Below are positions 44,149 to 53,171 of a stretch of 54,365 bases of DNA, piece after piece. Below the pieces are notes generated by a model. That model saw nothing but the letters and a program-made list of their open reading frames with translations. It ran no database searches and was not told the DNA's origin. Position 1 is the first letter of the stretch. Each line of letters starts with the position of its first letter. A program made the position numbers and the translations under genes. Source of the DNA: Bacillus sp. 522_BSPC. GTDB lineage: Bacteria; Bacillota; Bacilli; Bacillales; Cytobacillaceae. The stretch covers positions 14,272 to 68,636 of the forward strand of contig NZ_JVDT01000292.1 in assembly GCF_001076885.1 (NCBI RefSeq), read 5' to 3'.

Positions 44149-44470
44149 GATGAAGGCCGGGAGCTTTGGGGAAGCGGGAAAAGTGGTGTTTATGGAGGAG
44201 ATGAAAACCAAAAATGATGACAGGAGAGGGAAAAATGGAGTTCATCCAGTCGATGAAAACCAAAATTGATGACAGGAGAGGAAAAAGTGGAGTTCATCCA
44301 GTCGATGAAAACCAAAATTGATGAAAGGAGAGGGAAAAGTGGTGTTCATCAAGCCGATGAAAACCAAAATCCATGCCAAAAGCTGGAAAAGTAGTGTTCA
44401 CCAAACCAATGAACACCAAACCTCATGCCAAAAACAAAAAAGGTTTTCATCCCAAGCATGAAAACCGAAT
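44149..44470. repeat. 52-bp tandem repeat array with a hairpin in each unit
   Basis: GATGAAAACC-type unit starts occur at 44149 (diverged), 44200, 44252, 44304, 44356, 44408 and about 44457, so the period is 51-52 bases and about six units are present. Each unit junction has TTCATC, five bases, GATGAA, a small hairpin; the last copy has a 9-bp stem, GGTTTTCAT with ATGAAAACC. Units diverge towards the ends. The period is not a multiple of three, arguing against coding. Confidence 0.85.
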
Positions 44471-44576
44471 TTACAAGTGTAAAAGAAAAAGTGTCTTTAC
44501 TAAACAGCTTTTCTCCAAAAACGAAAGAACCATTAACCGTGCAGTTTATTCTTCAACAGAGGAGTTTCCCATTCCA

Positions 44577-45491
44577 TCACACAGGATTACTGTAATAAGT
44601 AATAAAATTAATATCTTGATTGTAATTTCCAAACCCTTTTCCAAATAAAGTAACGCCACCAAGATTGTGGGCATCTTCTTTTATTTCTACCTTTAAATCC
44701 CACATTCCACGTTGTTCTTCACGAAACTCGTCAATAGTAGTGTCTGATAATTTTTTCCCATCTGCATAAACACCATGCTTGGTAATGCGAATTGTTAGCA
44801 AGATGCCGTATTGATTGGTTTCATTCGGCCACCAATCAGGGGTGAAGCGACCTCTTGTATCAGAAAAGTCTCCTGGGCTAGTCCACATACACAGCTCTTT
44901 TCCATTTAAGGAGAACGTAATGTCAGATGGCCAAACATTATTGGAAAAAGGGAATTCTGATGATGCCTCTAATACAATATCAATCATCTCTAGCCTATCC
45001 GTCTTTTTTAAAATAGATGGAATGCGATATTCAATAAATCCCTTTGTAAACCAAAGGATAGCTGCTTGATTTTTTTGTGGATCCATAAAGTATTTGGGAT
45101 CATCGTATTCGCCAATTGGATGTGTTGTGGTAGCAAGTCCGCATGTTGGATAAACATCAAAATTAAAATAATGCCCAACAGGAATTTCCTGTTTATAGCT
45201 TTCATAAGCAGAGTAGATCTTTTGTGGAAATTGTATTTCAATTCGATCTACTTTTAAGATAACAACTTTTTGCAGACCAGATTTACCAGGGATTGTTTCG
45301 GTTTTTACTAACCCTGCATCGCTCATTTTTGTAATATGTCTACTCACTATCGCACTACTTATATTCAATTCCTTCGCTAGTTCTCCAATATTCATTTTTT
45401 TCTTGGATAATAATTTAATAATGTTGATTCGAGTAGGACTGGATAGAACCTCGTACACAGGGATAGAATTTTCCGAAATATCTAATTGCAT
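44577..45491 (-). CDS. ArsR-type regulator with large C-terminal domain
   Basis: A 304-residue protein. Residues about 8-85 are a winged HTH of the ArsR type (VLSSPTRINIIKLLSKKKMNIGELAKELNISSAIVSRHITKMSDAGLV). The remaining 210 residues are beta-rich (DITFSLNGKELCMWTSPGDFSDTRGRFTPDWWPNETNQYG), resembling a carbohydrate-binding beta-sandwich, and no metal-binding cysteine motif is seen. Similar proteins sit beside glycoside hydrolase genes. It is divergent from the GH51 gene, so it probably represses it and senses an arabinose-containing sugar. AAGGGGG precedes the ATG. Confidence 0.8.
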   Translation of the reverse strand: MQLDISENSIPVYEVLSSPTRINIIKLLSKKKMNIGELAKELNISSAIVSRHITKMSDAGLVKTETIPGKSGLQKVVILKVDRIEIQFPQKIYSAYESYKQEIPVGHYFNFDVYPTCGLATTTHPIGEYDDPKYFMDPQKNQAAILWFTKGFIEYRIPSILKKTDRLEMIDIVLEASSEFPFSNNVWPSDITFSLNGKELCMWTSPGDFSDTRGRFTPDWWPNETNQYGILLTIRITKHGVYADGKKLSDTTIDEFREEQRGMWDLKVEIKEDAHNLGGVTLFGKGFGNYNQDINFITYYSNPV

Positions 45492-45598
45492 GTGTGATTC
45501 CCCCTTTTATTATTCTTATATTACTACAGGAATAAATTAATGGCAAAATAAATTATTTTACATAACCGAATGGTTAACAAAGATGATAAAATTATTAA

Positions 45599-45647
45599 AA
45601 TAGTATACTATTAAGTTATTGACAACGGTTACAAAATATAATATATT
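45599..45647 (+). promoter_or_regulatory. Promoter, cre box and palindrome of the GH51 gene
   Basis: TTGACA (45619-45624) and TATATT (45642-45647) are 17 bases apart, a good sigma-A promoter. TGACAACGGTTACA (45620-45633) matches the cre consensus TGWNANCGNTNWCA fully and overlaps the -35 box, implying CcpA repression. Just upstream is a perfect 14-bp palindrome, AATAGTATACTATT (45599-45612), a candidate operator for the divergent ArsR-type regulator. Confidence 0.75.
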
Positions 45648-45782
45648 TTAGTCGTAAGTTTATCTTTGAAGTATGTAACTGGCAATGGATAATGAGTTAG
45701 ACGCAAAGGAGGAATTAATACATAGAGTAGCCTATTATCTGTTCACATTTTTCCAAAAAAACAGTAATGGAGGAATAACAAT

Positions 45783-47234
45783 ATGCAAGTAAATTTATTA
45801 TTAGATAAACAAGGACCGAAAATTAGTAAACATATTTATGGACAATTTGCAGAACATTTAGGGCGATGCATTTATGAAGGAGTATGGGTTGGCAAAGATT
45901 CCGATATTCCTAATGTAAATGGAATTCGTAAAGATGTAGTGGCAGCATTAAAGGAAATTCAAGTACCAGTAGTTCGCTGGCCAGGTGGTTGCTTTGCGGA
46001 TGAATATCATTGGAAGGATGGAATTGGACCAGTTGAGAATCGAAGTACAATAGTCAATACACATTGGGGTGGCGTAACAGAAAACAACCACTTTGGAACA
46101 CACGAGTTTTTTGAATTAATTCGTCAGTTAGAATGTGAAGCATATATTAACGGTAACGTTGGTAGTGGAACTGTTCAGGAAATGCAAGAATGGGTTGAGT
46201 ATATGACGATGAACGGTGAGTCGCCAATGGCAAATCTTCGTAGAGAGAATGGTCAAGAGGAAGCCTGGAAAGTAGAGTTTTTTGGAGTAGGAAATGAAAA
46301 TTGGGGCTGTGGCGGAAATATGCGTCCCGAGTATTATGCGGATTTATACCGCAGATATCAGACATATGTCCGCAAGTATGGAGAACATAATATTTATAAA
46401 ATTGCCTGTGGCGCAAGTGTAGATGACTATAATTGGACAGAAGTATTAATGAAAAATGCCGCAAACTTTATGGATGGACTTAGTTTACATCATTATTCCA
46501 TTCCAACAAGAGTATGGCAGGATAAAGGAAATGCCTTAAACTTCCCAGAGGAACAATGGTATTCTTTATTAGAACATGCACAGTATATGGACGAGTTAAT
46601 CACGAAGCATAGTACTATTATGGATAAATACGATCCAGAAAAACGAGTTGGTTTAATCGTAGATGAATGGGGTTCTTGGTACAACGTAGAACCTGGAACA
46701 AATCCAGGCTTCCTATATCAACAAAACACGATTCGTGATGCAATGCTTACTGCGATTACGCTAAATATTTTTCATAAGCATGCAGACCGCGTTCATATGG
46801 CGAATATTGCCCAAATGGTGAACGTATTACAAGCGATGATTTTAACAGAAGGGGAAAAAATGATTAAAACCCCTACTTATCATGTTTTCGATTTATATAA
46901 ACATCATCAGGATGCAGAGCTTGTCGACTCTTATGGCGATGAGACTAATCATGTCACATACACAGCTTCCAAGAAGGACGGCAAAGTAGCGATCTCCTTA
47001 TGTAACTATGATGTAACAGAAACGAGAGAAATTACGCTTTCTAGAAAGAATGGAGAATTTGTTGTCCTAAAAGCGGAATATATTACAGCTGATGTAATGG
47101 ATGCACATAATACATTTGAAGAACCAGAAATTGTAGCAAAAAAAGAGTTTACTAGTTATCTAGTAGATAAAGAAACGCTAAAAGTTACATTGCCTCCAAT
47201 GAGTGTTGCAAGCATCCTAACAAAGGAAAATTAA
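45783..47234 (+). CDS. abfA: Alpha-L-arabinofuranosidase, GH51
   Basis: A 483-residue enzyme that removes arabinofuranosyl residues from arabino-oligosaccharides. It starts at the typical [21 protein letters not shown]. Glu172 in [11 protein letters not shown] is the acid/base and Glu295 in IVDEWGSWY the nucleophile. A TIM barrel is followed by a beta-sandwich (about 385-483). No signal peptide is present, so it acts inside the cell on imported oligomers. GGAGG lies upstream of the ATG. Its promoter carries a cre box. The DUF6171 gene follows after one base. Confidence 0.93.
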   Translation: MQVNLLLDKQGPKISKHIYGQFAEHLGRCIYEGVWVGKDSDIPNVNGIRKDVVAALKEIQVPVVRWPGGCFADEYHWKDGIGPVENRSTIVNTHWGGVTENNHFGTHEFFELIRQLECEAYINGNVGSGTVQEMQEWVEYMTMNGESPMANLRRENGQEEAWKVEFFGVGNENWGCGGNMRPEYYADLYRRYQTYVRKYGEHNIYKIACGASVDDYNWTEVLMKNAANFMDGLSLHHYSIPTRVWQDKGNALNFPEEQWYSLLEHAQYMDELITKHSTIMDKYDPEKRVGLIVDEWGSWYNVEPGTNPGFLYQQNTIRDAMLTAITLNIFHKHADRVHMANIAQMVNVLQAMILTEGEKMIKTPTYHVFDLYKHHQDAELVDSYGDETNHVTYTASKKDGKVAISLCNYDVTETREITLSRKNGEFVVLKAEYITADVMDAHNTFEEPEIVAKKEFTSYLVDKETLKVTLPPMSVASILTKEN

Positions 47235-47235
47235 G

Positions 47236-47472
47236 ATGGCTTGTGTAGGCTGCGAGATAAAGGAACAGGTTGGTCGATTAGATGTTGAAGCACTTGTTCA
47301 AGAACAGCTTTCCTTCGAAATAGATTTAGCCCAGGAGGAAGTAAGAGATCAGCGGTTAAGCATATGTGAACAATGTGAGTACCTAAATCAACATACATGT
47401 GGGAAATGCGGATGCTTTGTCCGCTTCCGTGCTAGCTTAGTTAAGAAGAGCTGTCCAGATCGAAAGTGGTAG
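47236..47472 (+). CDS. Small Cys-rich protein, DUF6171-like
   Basis: A 78-residue protein with paired cysteines that could bind zinc: CVGC near the start and CEQCEYLNQHTCGKCGCF, then SCPDRKW at the end. It fits the uncharacterised DUF6171 family of Bacillota. It begins one base after the GH51 stop, so it is translationally coupled to it, but no functional link to sugar breakdown is known. Only a modest AAAGGA site precedes the ATG. Confidence 0.78.
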   Translation: MACVGCEIKEQVGRLDVEALVQEQLSFEIDLAQEEVRDQRLSICEQCEYLNQHTCGKCGCFVRFRASLVKKSCPDRKW

Positions 47473-47529
47473 AGCTATAGATAGTAAACAATCCTAGATA
47501 TCACTTGAAAAATCGGAATAATATTTTGC

Positions 47530-47558
47530 GAAGGTTAGCAATTGCTGCCTTCTTTTTT
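47530..47558 (+). terminator. Terminator after the DUF6171 gene
   Basis: GAAGG (47530-47534) pairs with CCTTC (47548-47552), with GCA and TGC extending the stem inside, followed by six T. Confidence 0.75.
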
Positions 47559-47659
47559 AATGTACAAAAATAAATTTCATAATCCGAAATTTTTTCGTAA
47601 ATTATAGTGAATATTTTCATTATTTGTAATACAATAACTCTTTGTGGGGAGGAAAAAGA

Positions 47660-49399
47660 ATGAACTTATTAAGAACTACTTTACAGCATTTTAAACCATA
47701 TTGGCGTAAGTTATTGATTGCTTTATTTTTCTCATTAATTGGTGGTGCATTTACGATTTTACCTCCAATTCTTGTAGGGAAATTGGTAGATGAAGTAATC
47801 GGAGACAAAGCAATAGCATTTATTTTATGGATTGTTTTCGGAATATTAGCAGCATTTTTAGGGAAGGCACTATTTGAATCTTTACAAGAATTTGTACAGG
47901 TGAAAATTGGCTTTGATGTGATTACAGATATGCAAATTCGTGCATTTAAAAGACTTCACAGAACGCCGATGTCCTTTTTTTCAAAGACACCTCGTGGGGA
48001 TATGCTATATCGACTAACCCATGATGTAGAATCGATACAAAATTTAAATAATACGGTTGTACCACGGATACTTCAACAAGTAATTAGTGCAGTAGCAGCT
48101 TTTATCACGGTATTTGCGATATACTGGCCAGCTGCGATTGTGATGTTCATTGTATTTGCTATTTACATTCTCCCATCCTTTAAATTAGGGAAAACAATGC
48201 GGAAAATGAGTGCGGTACAAAGAGATATGAGTGCAGACATGTATCAGCATTTGCAGGAAAGTATCGAAAGTGTTCGTTTAGTAAGAACCTATCAAACGCA
48301 AAAAGAGGAAATTGCTACACAGGAAAAGAAACTGACCAATTGGAAAAATTATTCTATTCGGGCGGCTTTAATTGGAAAAGTCAATTGGCGTCTAGGAAAT
48401 TTATTTAATATTGCTACTCCTGGTGTTGTGATGCTAATTGGTGGATTATCGATCTGGCAAGGGAATATTACCGTTGGAACACTCGTTTCTTGCTTGAACT
48501 TTATTCCAATCATGTTCCAGCCCGTTCGTTCCTTAGCAGAAAATGCCTTAACGATTCAACAAGCCATTCCAGCATTGCAAAGAATATACGAATACTTTGA
48601 TTTGCCAGAAGAGCATGAACAAAATCTTCCGAACTTTGGTGTAGTTCAAGGAAAAATAGATTTAGATAATATTTGGTTTTCCTATCCAGGAAGCGATAAG
48701 CAAGTGCTAAAGGGTGTATCTGTTTCTGTGGAATCCGGTAAGCATATCGGCATCGTTGGAACAAGTGGCGGAGGAAAAAGTACACTAATTCAAATTTTGC
48801 TAGGGCTTTATGAACCGGAGAAAGGCTCAGTGACCATTGATGGGAAAAATTTATTTGCTTATAATCGCAATAGTTTTCGCAGGCAGGTTGGAGTTGTCTC
48901 ACAGGAAACCTTCCTATTAAATAGTACGCTTCGCAATAATCTTCTTTATGGAAAGCCAGATGCAACGATGGAAGAGCTGGAGCAGGCTGTTGAAGCGGCA
49001 GGATTAAAAGAGCTAATTGATTCCTTGGAGGATAAGTATGAAACGGTTGTTGGAGAACGTGGCTTGAAGCTTTCGGGGGGACAAAGACAACGGGTTGCCC
49101 TTGCAAGAGCAATTTTACGCCAGCCACCAGTGTTAATTTTTGACGAAGCTACATCATCCTTAGATGGGGAAACGGAAGAAAAGGTTCAAGACTCACTAGA
49201 ACAATTAATTCCAGGAAGAACGACGATTACGATTGCCCATCGATTGATTACAGTCAGAAAGGCAGATACAATTCTGCTACTTGATCAAGGGATGGTTGCC
49301 GAACAGGGTACACATGAAGAACTGTTAGCTTTAAAAGGACAGTATTATCAATTATATCGAGCACAATATAGCGAGCTGGAGAAGGAGATGATTGGATGA
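47660..49399 (+). CDS. ABC exporter half-transporter 1
   Basis: A 579-residue type IV ABC half-exporter: six membrane helices (about 15-300) and a C-terminal ATPase with GTSGGGKST, LSGGQRQRVALARA, LIFDEATSSLD and the switch His in IAHRL. All catalytic residues are canonical. ATG 47660 follows GGGGAGG; a frame opening six codons earlier includes that site. Its TGA overlaps the ATG of a second half-transporter, so the two probably form a heterodimer of the lipid/multidrug exporter type. The substrate is unknown. Confidence 0.9.
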   Translation: MNLLRTTLQHFKPYWRKLLIALFFSLIGGAFTILPPILVGKLVDEVIGDKAIAFILWIVFGILAAFLGKALFESLQEFVQVKIGFDVITDMQIRAFKRLHRTPMSFFSKTPRGDMLYRLTHDVESIQNLNNTVVPRILQQVISAVAAFITVFAIYWPAAIVMFIVFAIYILPSFKLGKTMRKMSAVQRDMSADMYQHLQESIESVRLVRTYQTQKEEIATQEKKLTNWKNYSIRAALIGKVNWRLGNLFNIATPGVVMLIGGLSIWQGNITVGTLVSCLNFIPIMFQPVRSLAENALTIQQAIPALQRIYEYFDLPEEHEQNLPNFGVVQGKIDLDNIWFSYPGSDKQVLKGVSVSVESGKHIGIVGTSGGGKSTLIQILLGLYEPEKGSVTIDGKNLFAYNRNSFRRQVGVVSQETFLLNSTLRNNLLYGKPDATMEELEQAVEAAGLKELIDSLEDKYETVVGERGLKLSGGQRQRVALARAILRQPPVLIFDEATSSLDGETEEKVQDSLEQLIPGRTTITIAHRLITVRKADTILLLDQGMVAEQGTHEELLALKGQYYQLYRAQYSELEKEMIG

Positions 49400-51198
49400 G
49401 TAAACTGGATATCTCCAAACAAAAGAAAATCGGTGATGGCAAACGTGTTATTCAATTTTTAATGCCTTATAAAAAATGGGTCATAGGCGATTCCCTAGTT
49501 ATTGCTATTAGCCAAGTCTTTTCTGCGTTAATACCAACTTTAGCCTTAAGCTGGCTAATTGATACCATTTTGCCAAGTGAGAATAACACCTGGCTATGGG
49601 GATTAATGTGGCTATTGGTATTATCTGCTGTATTAGATTTAGGCATGATGATCATTGATGAATACTTTTGCCATATTACTGCGAAGTCTGTGACAAATAG
49701 ACAAAAGCTACGATTATTTGGGCATTTGCAAGTACTCCCTTTTTCGTTTTATCAAAATAATTCATCTGGGGAATTATTAGCACGAACTTCTGATGATCCA
49801 GATACCCTTCATAATTTTTTAGCATGGGAAGGGTCAACCTTTATGGCAAGTGCTCAAGGGGTAGTGATTTATAGTATTGTATTGCTGTTCATTCACCCTT
49901 ATTTAATGATCACAAGTGTTGTTCTTGGAATTCTGTTTTACTGGGCATCCAACTATGTAGGGGCTAGAACGCGAGCTGCATCAGCAGACGCTAGGGCAGA
50001 AGCTTCCAAATATTTAGAGAGATTAAGAGAATCTGTTACAGGTATTCATCTATCACGAGTAATGGGTGTTTCCGATAGTGAAGTAAATAGTGTCGTTTCC
50101 ATTAGGGATTCTTTTGTAAAACATTCACTACGAGAATTAAAAGCAAGAATGCAATCAGTAGTTGTGATTGCAAGCTATAATGGTTTTGCATTAGGACTTG
50201 TTTATTTTATCAGTACGCTCCTTATCTGGAATGGGGATTTAACTAGCGGTCAAATGTTAACAGCAGGAGGATTAGTAACGATTGCGGCAAATGAAATGCA
50301 ACGTCTCCTAAGAAATTGGCTTTCAGTTAGACGAACAGGCCCTGCTTTAGACAGATCAGATATCTTGCTTTCACAACCTGTATCAGAAGCAGAAACGAAG
50401 CAAGGGGTAAGGGGAGAAAGAGCAAGTGGTGATGTGCGCTTGAAAGACGTGTCCTTCGTTTATCCAGATAAAGAAGAGAGCGTATTAAAAGGTGTTTCTT
50501 TTGCTATTAAGGCAGGAGAGAAAATAGCGTTAGTTGGGCCGAGTGGTTCTGGGAAATCAACGATTATTGACTTACTCTTTCGATTATATGACACAACAAA
50601 GGGTTCTATTGAAGTAGATGGACGAGAGATTCGAGAATGGGATACGGACTGGCTTCGTTCGCAAATGGCAATCGTTACACAGGATGTACTAATGCGAAGT
50701 GGCACGTTGGCAGATAATTTACGGATTGGAAAATCAGATGCAACAGAGAAAGAATTGTATGATGTTCTCCGTGCGAGCGGTTTAGGCGAATTACTAGAAA
50801 CCCTTCCAGATGGGTTGAACACAAAGGTTGGAGAAAGAGGAAGCTTACTGTCAGGCGGGCAGAAACAGCGTCTATCTTTAGCGCGGGCAATTTTGAAGGA
50901 TGCCCCAATCCTTGTATTAGATGAAGCAAGTTCAGCGCTAGATCCTATTACAGAAGCAAAAATTAATGAAGCTGTTTTAAAAACGACGAAGAAACAAACG
51001 ATTTTCATCATTTCCCACCGACTATCTACGGTATTATCTGCAGATCGTATTATCGTATTAGATAAAGGGGTAATAGTCGAAGAAGGTACACATAACGAAC
51101 TATTAAAAAATAATAACGGTGTATATTCACGATTATTCAAACGAGAAGCAGATATTGGAGAGGCAACTGTTAATCAGAAAGAAACACAGCCTATTTAA
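49396..51198 (+). CDS. ABC exporter half-transporter 2
   Basis: A 600-residue half-exporter with the same layout: six helices (about 25-310) and an ATPase with [34 protein letters not shown] and ISHRL. Both ATPases keep the catalytic Glu after Walker B, unlike many heterodimeric exporters where one site is degenerate. The ATGA overlap with the first gene and an AAGGAGAT site show tight coupling. A cytoplasmic N-terminal extension (MSKLDISKQKKIGDGK) precedes helix 1. Drug or lipid export is plausible but not shown. Confidence 0.9.
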   Translation: MSKLDISKQKKIGDGKRVIQFLMPYKKWVIGDSLVIAISQVFSALIPTLALSWLIDTILPSENNTWLWGLMWLLVLSAVLDLGMMIIDEYFCHITAKSVTNRQKLRLFGHLQVLPFSFYQNNSSGELLARTSDDPDTLHNFLAWEGSTFMASAQGVVIYSIVLLFIHPYLMITSVVLGILFYWASNYVGARTRAASADARAEASKYLERLRESVTGIHLSRVMGVSDSEVNSVVSIRDSFVKHSLRELKARMQSVVVIASYNGFALGLVYFISTLLIWNGDLTSGQMLTAGGLVTIAANEMQRLLRNWLSVRRTGPALDRSDILLSQPVSEAETKQGVRGERASGDVRLKDVSFVYPDKEESVLKGVSFAIKAGEKIALVGPSGSGKSTIIDLLFRLYDTTKGSIEVDGREIREWDTDWLRSQMAIVTQDVLMRSGTLADNLRIGKSDATEKELYDVLRASGLGELLETLPDGLNTKVGERGSLLSGGQKQRLSLARAILKDAPILVLDEASSALDPITEAKINEAVLKTTKKQTIFIISHRLSTVLSADRIIVLDKGVIVEEGTHNELLKNNNGVYSRLFKREADIGEATVNQKETQPI

Positions 51199-51206
51199 AT
51201 AACATC

Positions 51207-51243
51207 AAAGAACAGTATTTCTTATGAGGATTACTGTTCTTTG
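51207..51243 (+). terminator. Terminator of the ABC exporter pair
   Basis: AAAGAACAGTA (51207-51217) pairs with TACTGTTCTTT (51232-51242). Confidence 0.8.
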
Positions 51244-51257
51244 CGTATGTTTGATTT

Positions 51258-51352
51258 TTTAGAGAAAGCGCCTCTTAAGCCCATTTCGTCAAAAAAGGAA
51301 AGCAAAAGGTAACAGAGTCGCCCTGTAAGTGCCCGTTTCCTATTTTCAAGAA
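51258..51352. repeat. Dispersed GGTAACAGAG repeat, copies 3 and 4
   Basis: AGAGAAAGCGCCTCTTAAGCCC (from 51260, shown here as two blocks AGAGAAAGCGCC and TCTTAAGCCC) and AAAAGGTAACAGAG followed by TCGCCCTGTAAGTGCCC (51304-51334) are two diverged copies of one unit. The second matches the 30.9 kb copies, including the TCAAAAAAGGAA lead-in. The rest of the 240-base gap shows only the exporter terminator. Confidence 0.6.
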
Positions 51353-51438
51353 AGCTAATAAAAATCCATTGCTAGTTTTAAAAAATGCTATAGTTATTAT
51401 ATAGTCGAAATATTCTGATCGAGAGTAGGGAGAGTAAG

Positions 51439-52536
51439 ATGGCAATTACATTAAGAGATTCATATAACAAAACCACCTATAAATTAGGCAATCATGGCAA
51501 AAGAAATGTACAGGTACTAAAAGAAGCATTGCAGGAAATAGACGGAAATGTAGAAAGTGATATGTATGGACAAGGAAAAATAATAGGAGATTTTCAGCAA
51601 AAAATGGCCAATCTTTTCGGAAAGGAAGCAGCAGTCTTTTTTCCAAGTGGAACGATGGCACAGCAAATCGCCCTACGAATATGGTGTGATGAAAAAGATT
51701 TAGGGAAAGTCGCCTATCATCCATTAAGTCATTTAGAAATTCACGAGCAAGATGGATTAAAGAAGCTTCATAAAATCGAAACAATTCTATTAGCAGATAA
51801 AACGAGAGTAATAGAATTAGAAGATATTATGGAAATGGAGAATGGCGTTGCCTGTGTGCTGTTAGAATTGCCACAGCGTGAAATTGGTGGTCAATTACCA
51901 AGCTTTGAGACATTAGAGAAGATTTCACGTTATTGCAAAGAGCATGGAATGAAGCTCCATCTTGATGGGGCTAGATTAATGGAAGTGCTGCCCTATTATC
52001 AAAAAACAGCAGCAGAGGTATGTGCGTTGTTTGATAGTGTTTATATGTCTTTTTATAAAGGAATAGGCGGCGTTGCTGGGGCAATCCTAGCTGGGAGTAA
52101 AGAATTTACAAGCCAGTCAAAGGTTTGGAAACGAAGATATGGCGGTGACTTAATCAGTTTGTATCCATATATTTTGTCTGCTGATTATTATTATGAAAAA
52201 CGAGTTAATAAAATGGCTGAATACTATGAATCTGCCAAACAGCTAGCAGCGTTTTTTAACAGATGTGAAGGGGTTCAAACACTTCCAATTGCGCCAGTTT
52301 CTAATATGTTCCATGTTCATTTTGATTTGGAAAAAGAAGCAGTAGAGACTATTTTGACAGATATTCAAGAGATAATGGGAATTGGTATAAGTGGCTATGT
52401 AAAAGAGCTAGCTGAAAATAATTGTTCTTTTGAAATTAGCTTAGGTGATGCTTATCAAGAAATTCCGACAGAGACTGTCAGAAAAATGTTTGGTTTACTT
52501 GCAGAAAAAATAAGCGAGAAAAGGAGCGGTGAATAA
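51439..52536 (+). CDS. Threonine aldolase-family PLP enzyme
   Basis: A 365-residue fold type I PLP enzyme of the beta-eliminating lyase/threonine aldolase family. Lys207 in YMSFYKGIGG binds PLP and Asp176 in LHLDGARLME contacts its pyridine nitrogen; FFPSGTMAQQIAL holds the phosphate loop. It probably splits L-threonine or a related beta-hydroxy amino acid into glycine and an aldehyde. The substrate range cannot be told. GGGAGA precedes the ATG, and its stop overlaps the next ATG. Confidence 0.87.
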   Translation: MAITLRDSYNKTTYKLGNHGKRNVQVLKEALQEIDGNVESDMYGQGKIIGDFQQKMANLFGKEAAVFFPSGTMAQQIALRIWCDEKDLGKVAYHPLSHLEIHEQDGLKKLHKIETILLADKTRVIELEDIMEMENGVACVLLELPQREIGGQLPSFETLEKISRYCKEHGMKLHLDGARLMEVLPYYQKTAAEVCALFDSVYMSFYKGIGGVAGAILAGSKEFTSQSKVWKRRYGGDLISLYPYILSADYYYEKRVNKMAEYYESAKQLAAFFNRCEGVQTLPIAPVSNMFHVHFDLEKEAVETILTDIQEIMGIGISGYVKELAENNCSFEISLGDAYQEIPTETVRKMFGLLAEKISEKRSGE

Positions 52537-52958
52537 TGGAAATAATCCAGCAATGGGTTCAAGAGGATAGTGATTATATTCGAAAAAAACTGGTTGCTTA
52601 TAATATGGAGCAGCTGCCAGAAAAATTGAAAAGTCCCTATGAAAATATTAGTTTTGTTGTAAGAGATGATAATGGCACAATCGTGGCTGGTGTTACGGGT
52701 CATATGTTTTGGCATCATATGCATGTTGATTTCTTATGGGTGGATGAGAGTGTAAGGAAAGCAGGATATGGCAGCAAGCTTTTAGAGAAGATGGAACAAG
52801 CTGCGGAGAAAAATGCATGTGCATTTATTTATCTAGATACTTTCAGTTTTCAAGCACCAGATTTTTACCAAAAGCATGGCTACGAAGTATTTGGAACTTT
52901 AGATCATTTTCCAGAAGGAGTAAAACAATACTTTTTGCAGAAAAGATTAGTGGAATAG
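52536..52958 (+). CDS. GNAT-family acetyltransferase
   Basis: A 140-residue single GNAT domain with VDESVRKAGYGSKLLEKMEQAA as acetyl-CoA loop and TFSFQAPDFYQKHGYEVFG near the end. It shares a base with the aldolase stop (TAATG), so the two are translated together. AAAGGAG lies upstream. The acetyl acceptor is unknown; coupling to the aldolase-like gene hints at an amino acid derivative, which is inference. Confidence 0.87.
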   Translation: MEIIQQWVQEDSDYIRKKLVAYNMEQLPEKLKSPYENISFVVRDDNGTIVAGVTGHMFWHHMHVDFLWVDESVRKAGYGSKLLEKMEQAAEKNACAFIYLDTFSFQAPDFYQKHGYEVFGTLDHFPEGVKQYFLQKRLVE

Positions 52959-53171
52959 AAAAAGTATGATAGTGAAGAAGAGGATTGGCTGATAAATGGA
53001 AATTTTTGCTGGTATATCATAAATTTCACTGATGTTAGATTAAGAAAGCCTTATCTCCCTATCCCTTCACACTGATTTGGAAAAAATGGGGTTGATTAGC
53101 AATCGATATATTCATATAATTTGAATAGTATAAATTTTTAGATAGAAAGCGATAAGAAGGAAAGGGGATCT

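Noticed and set aside
44373-44648. A 91-codon plus-strand frame at the end of the 52-bp array
   Set aside because: It runs through repeat units whose period is not a multiple of three and then into the convergent regulator gene; basic low-complexity product and no binding site.
48510-49127. A 205-codon minus-strand frame inside the first ABC exporter gene
   Set aside because: Antisense to canonical Walker and signature motifs, low-complexity composition, no start signals.
50460-51140. A 226-codon minus-strand frame inside the second ABC exporter gene
   Set aside because: Shadow of the ATPase domain on the opposite strand; no domain of its own.
49396-51198. Degenerate ATPase site in the second half-exporter, as in typical heterodimers
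   Set aside because: Walker A, signature, Walker B with Glu and switch His are all canonical in both subunits.
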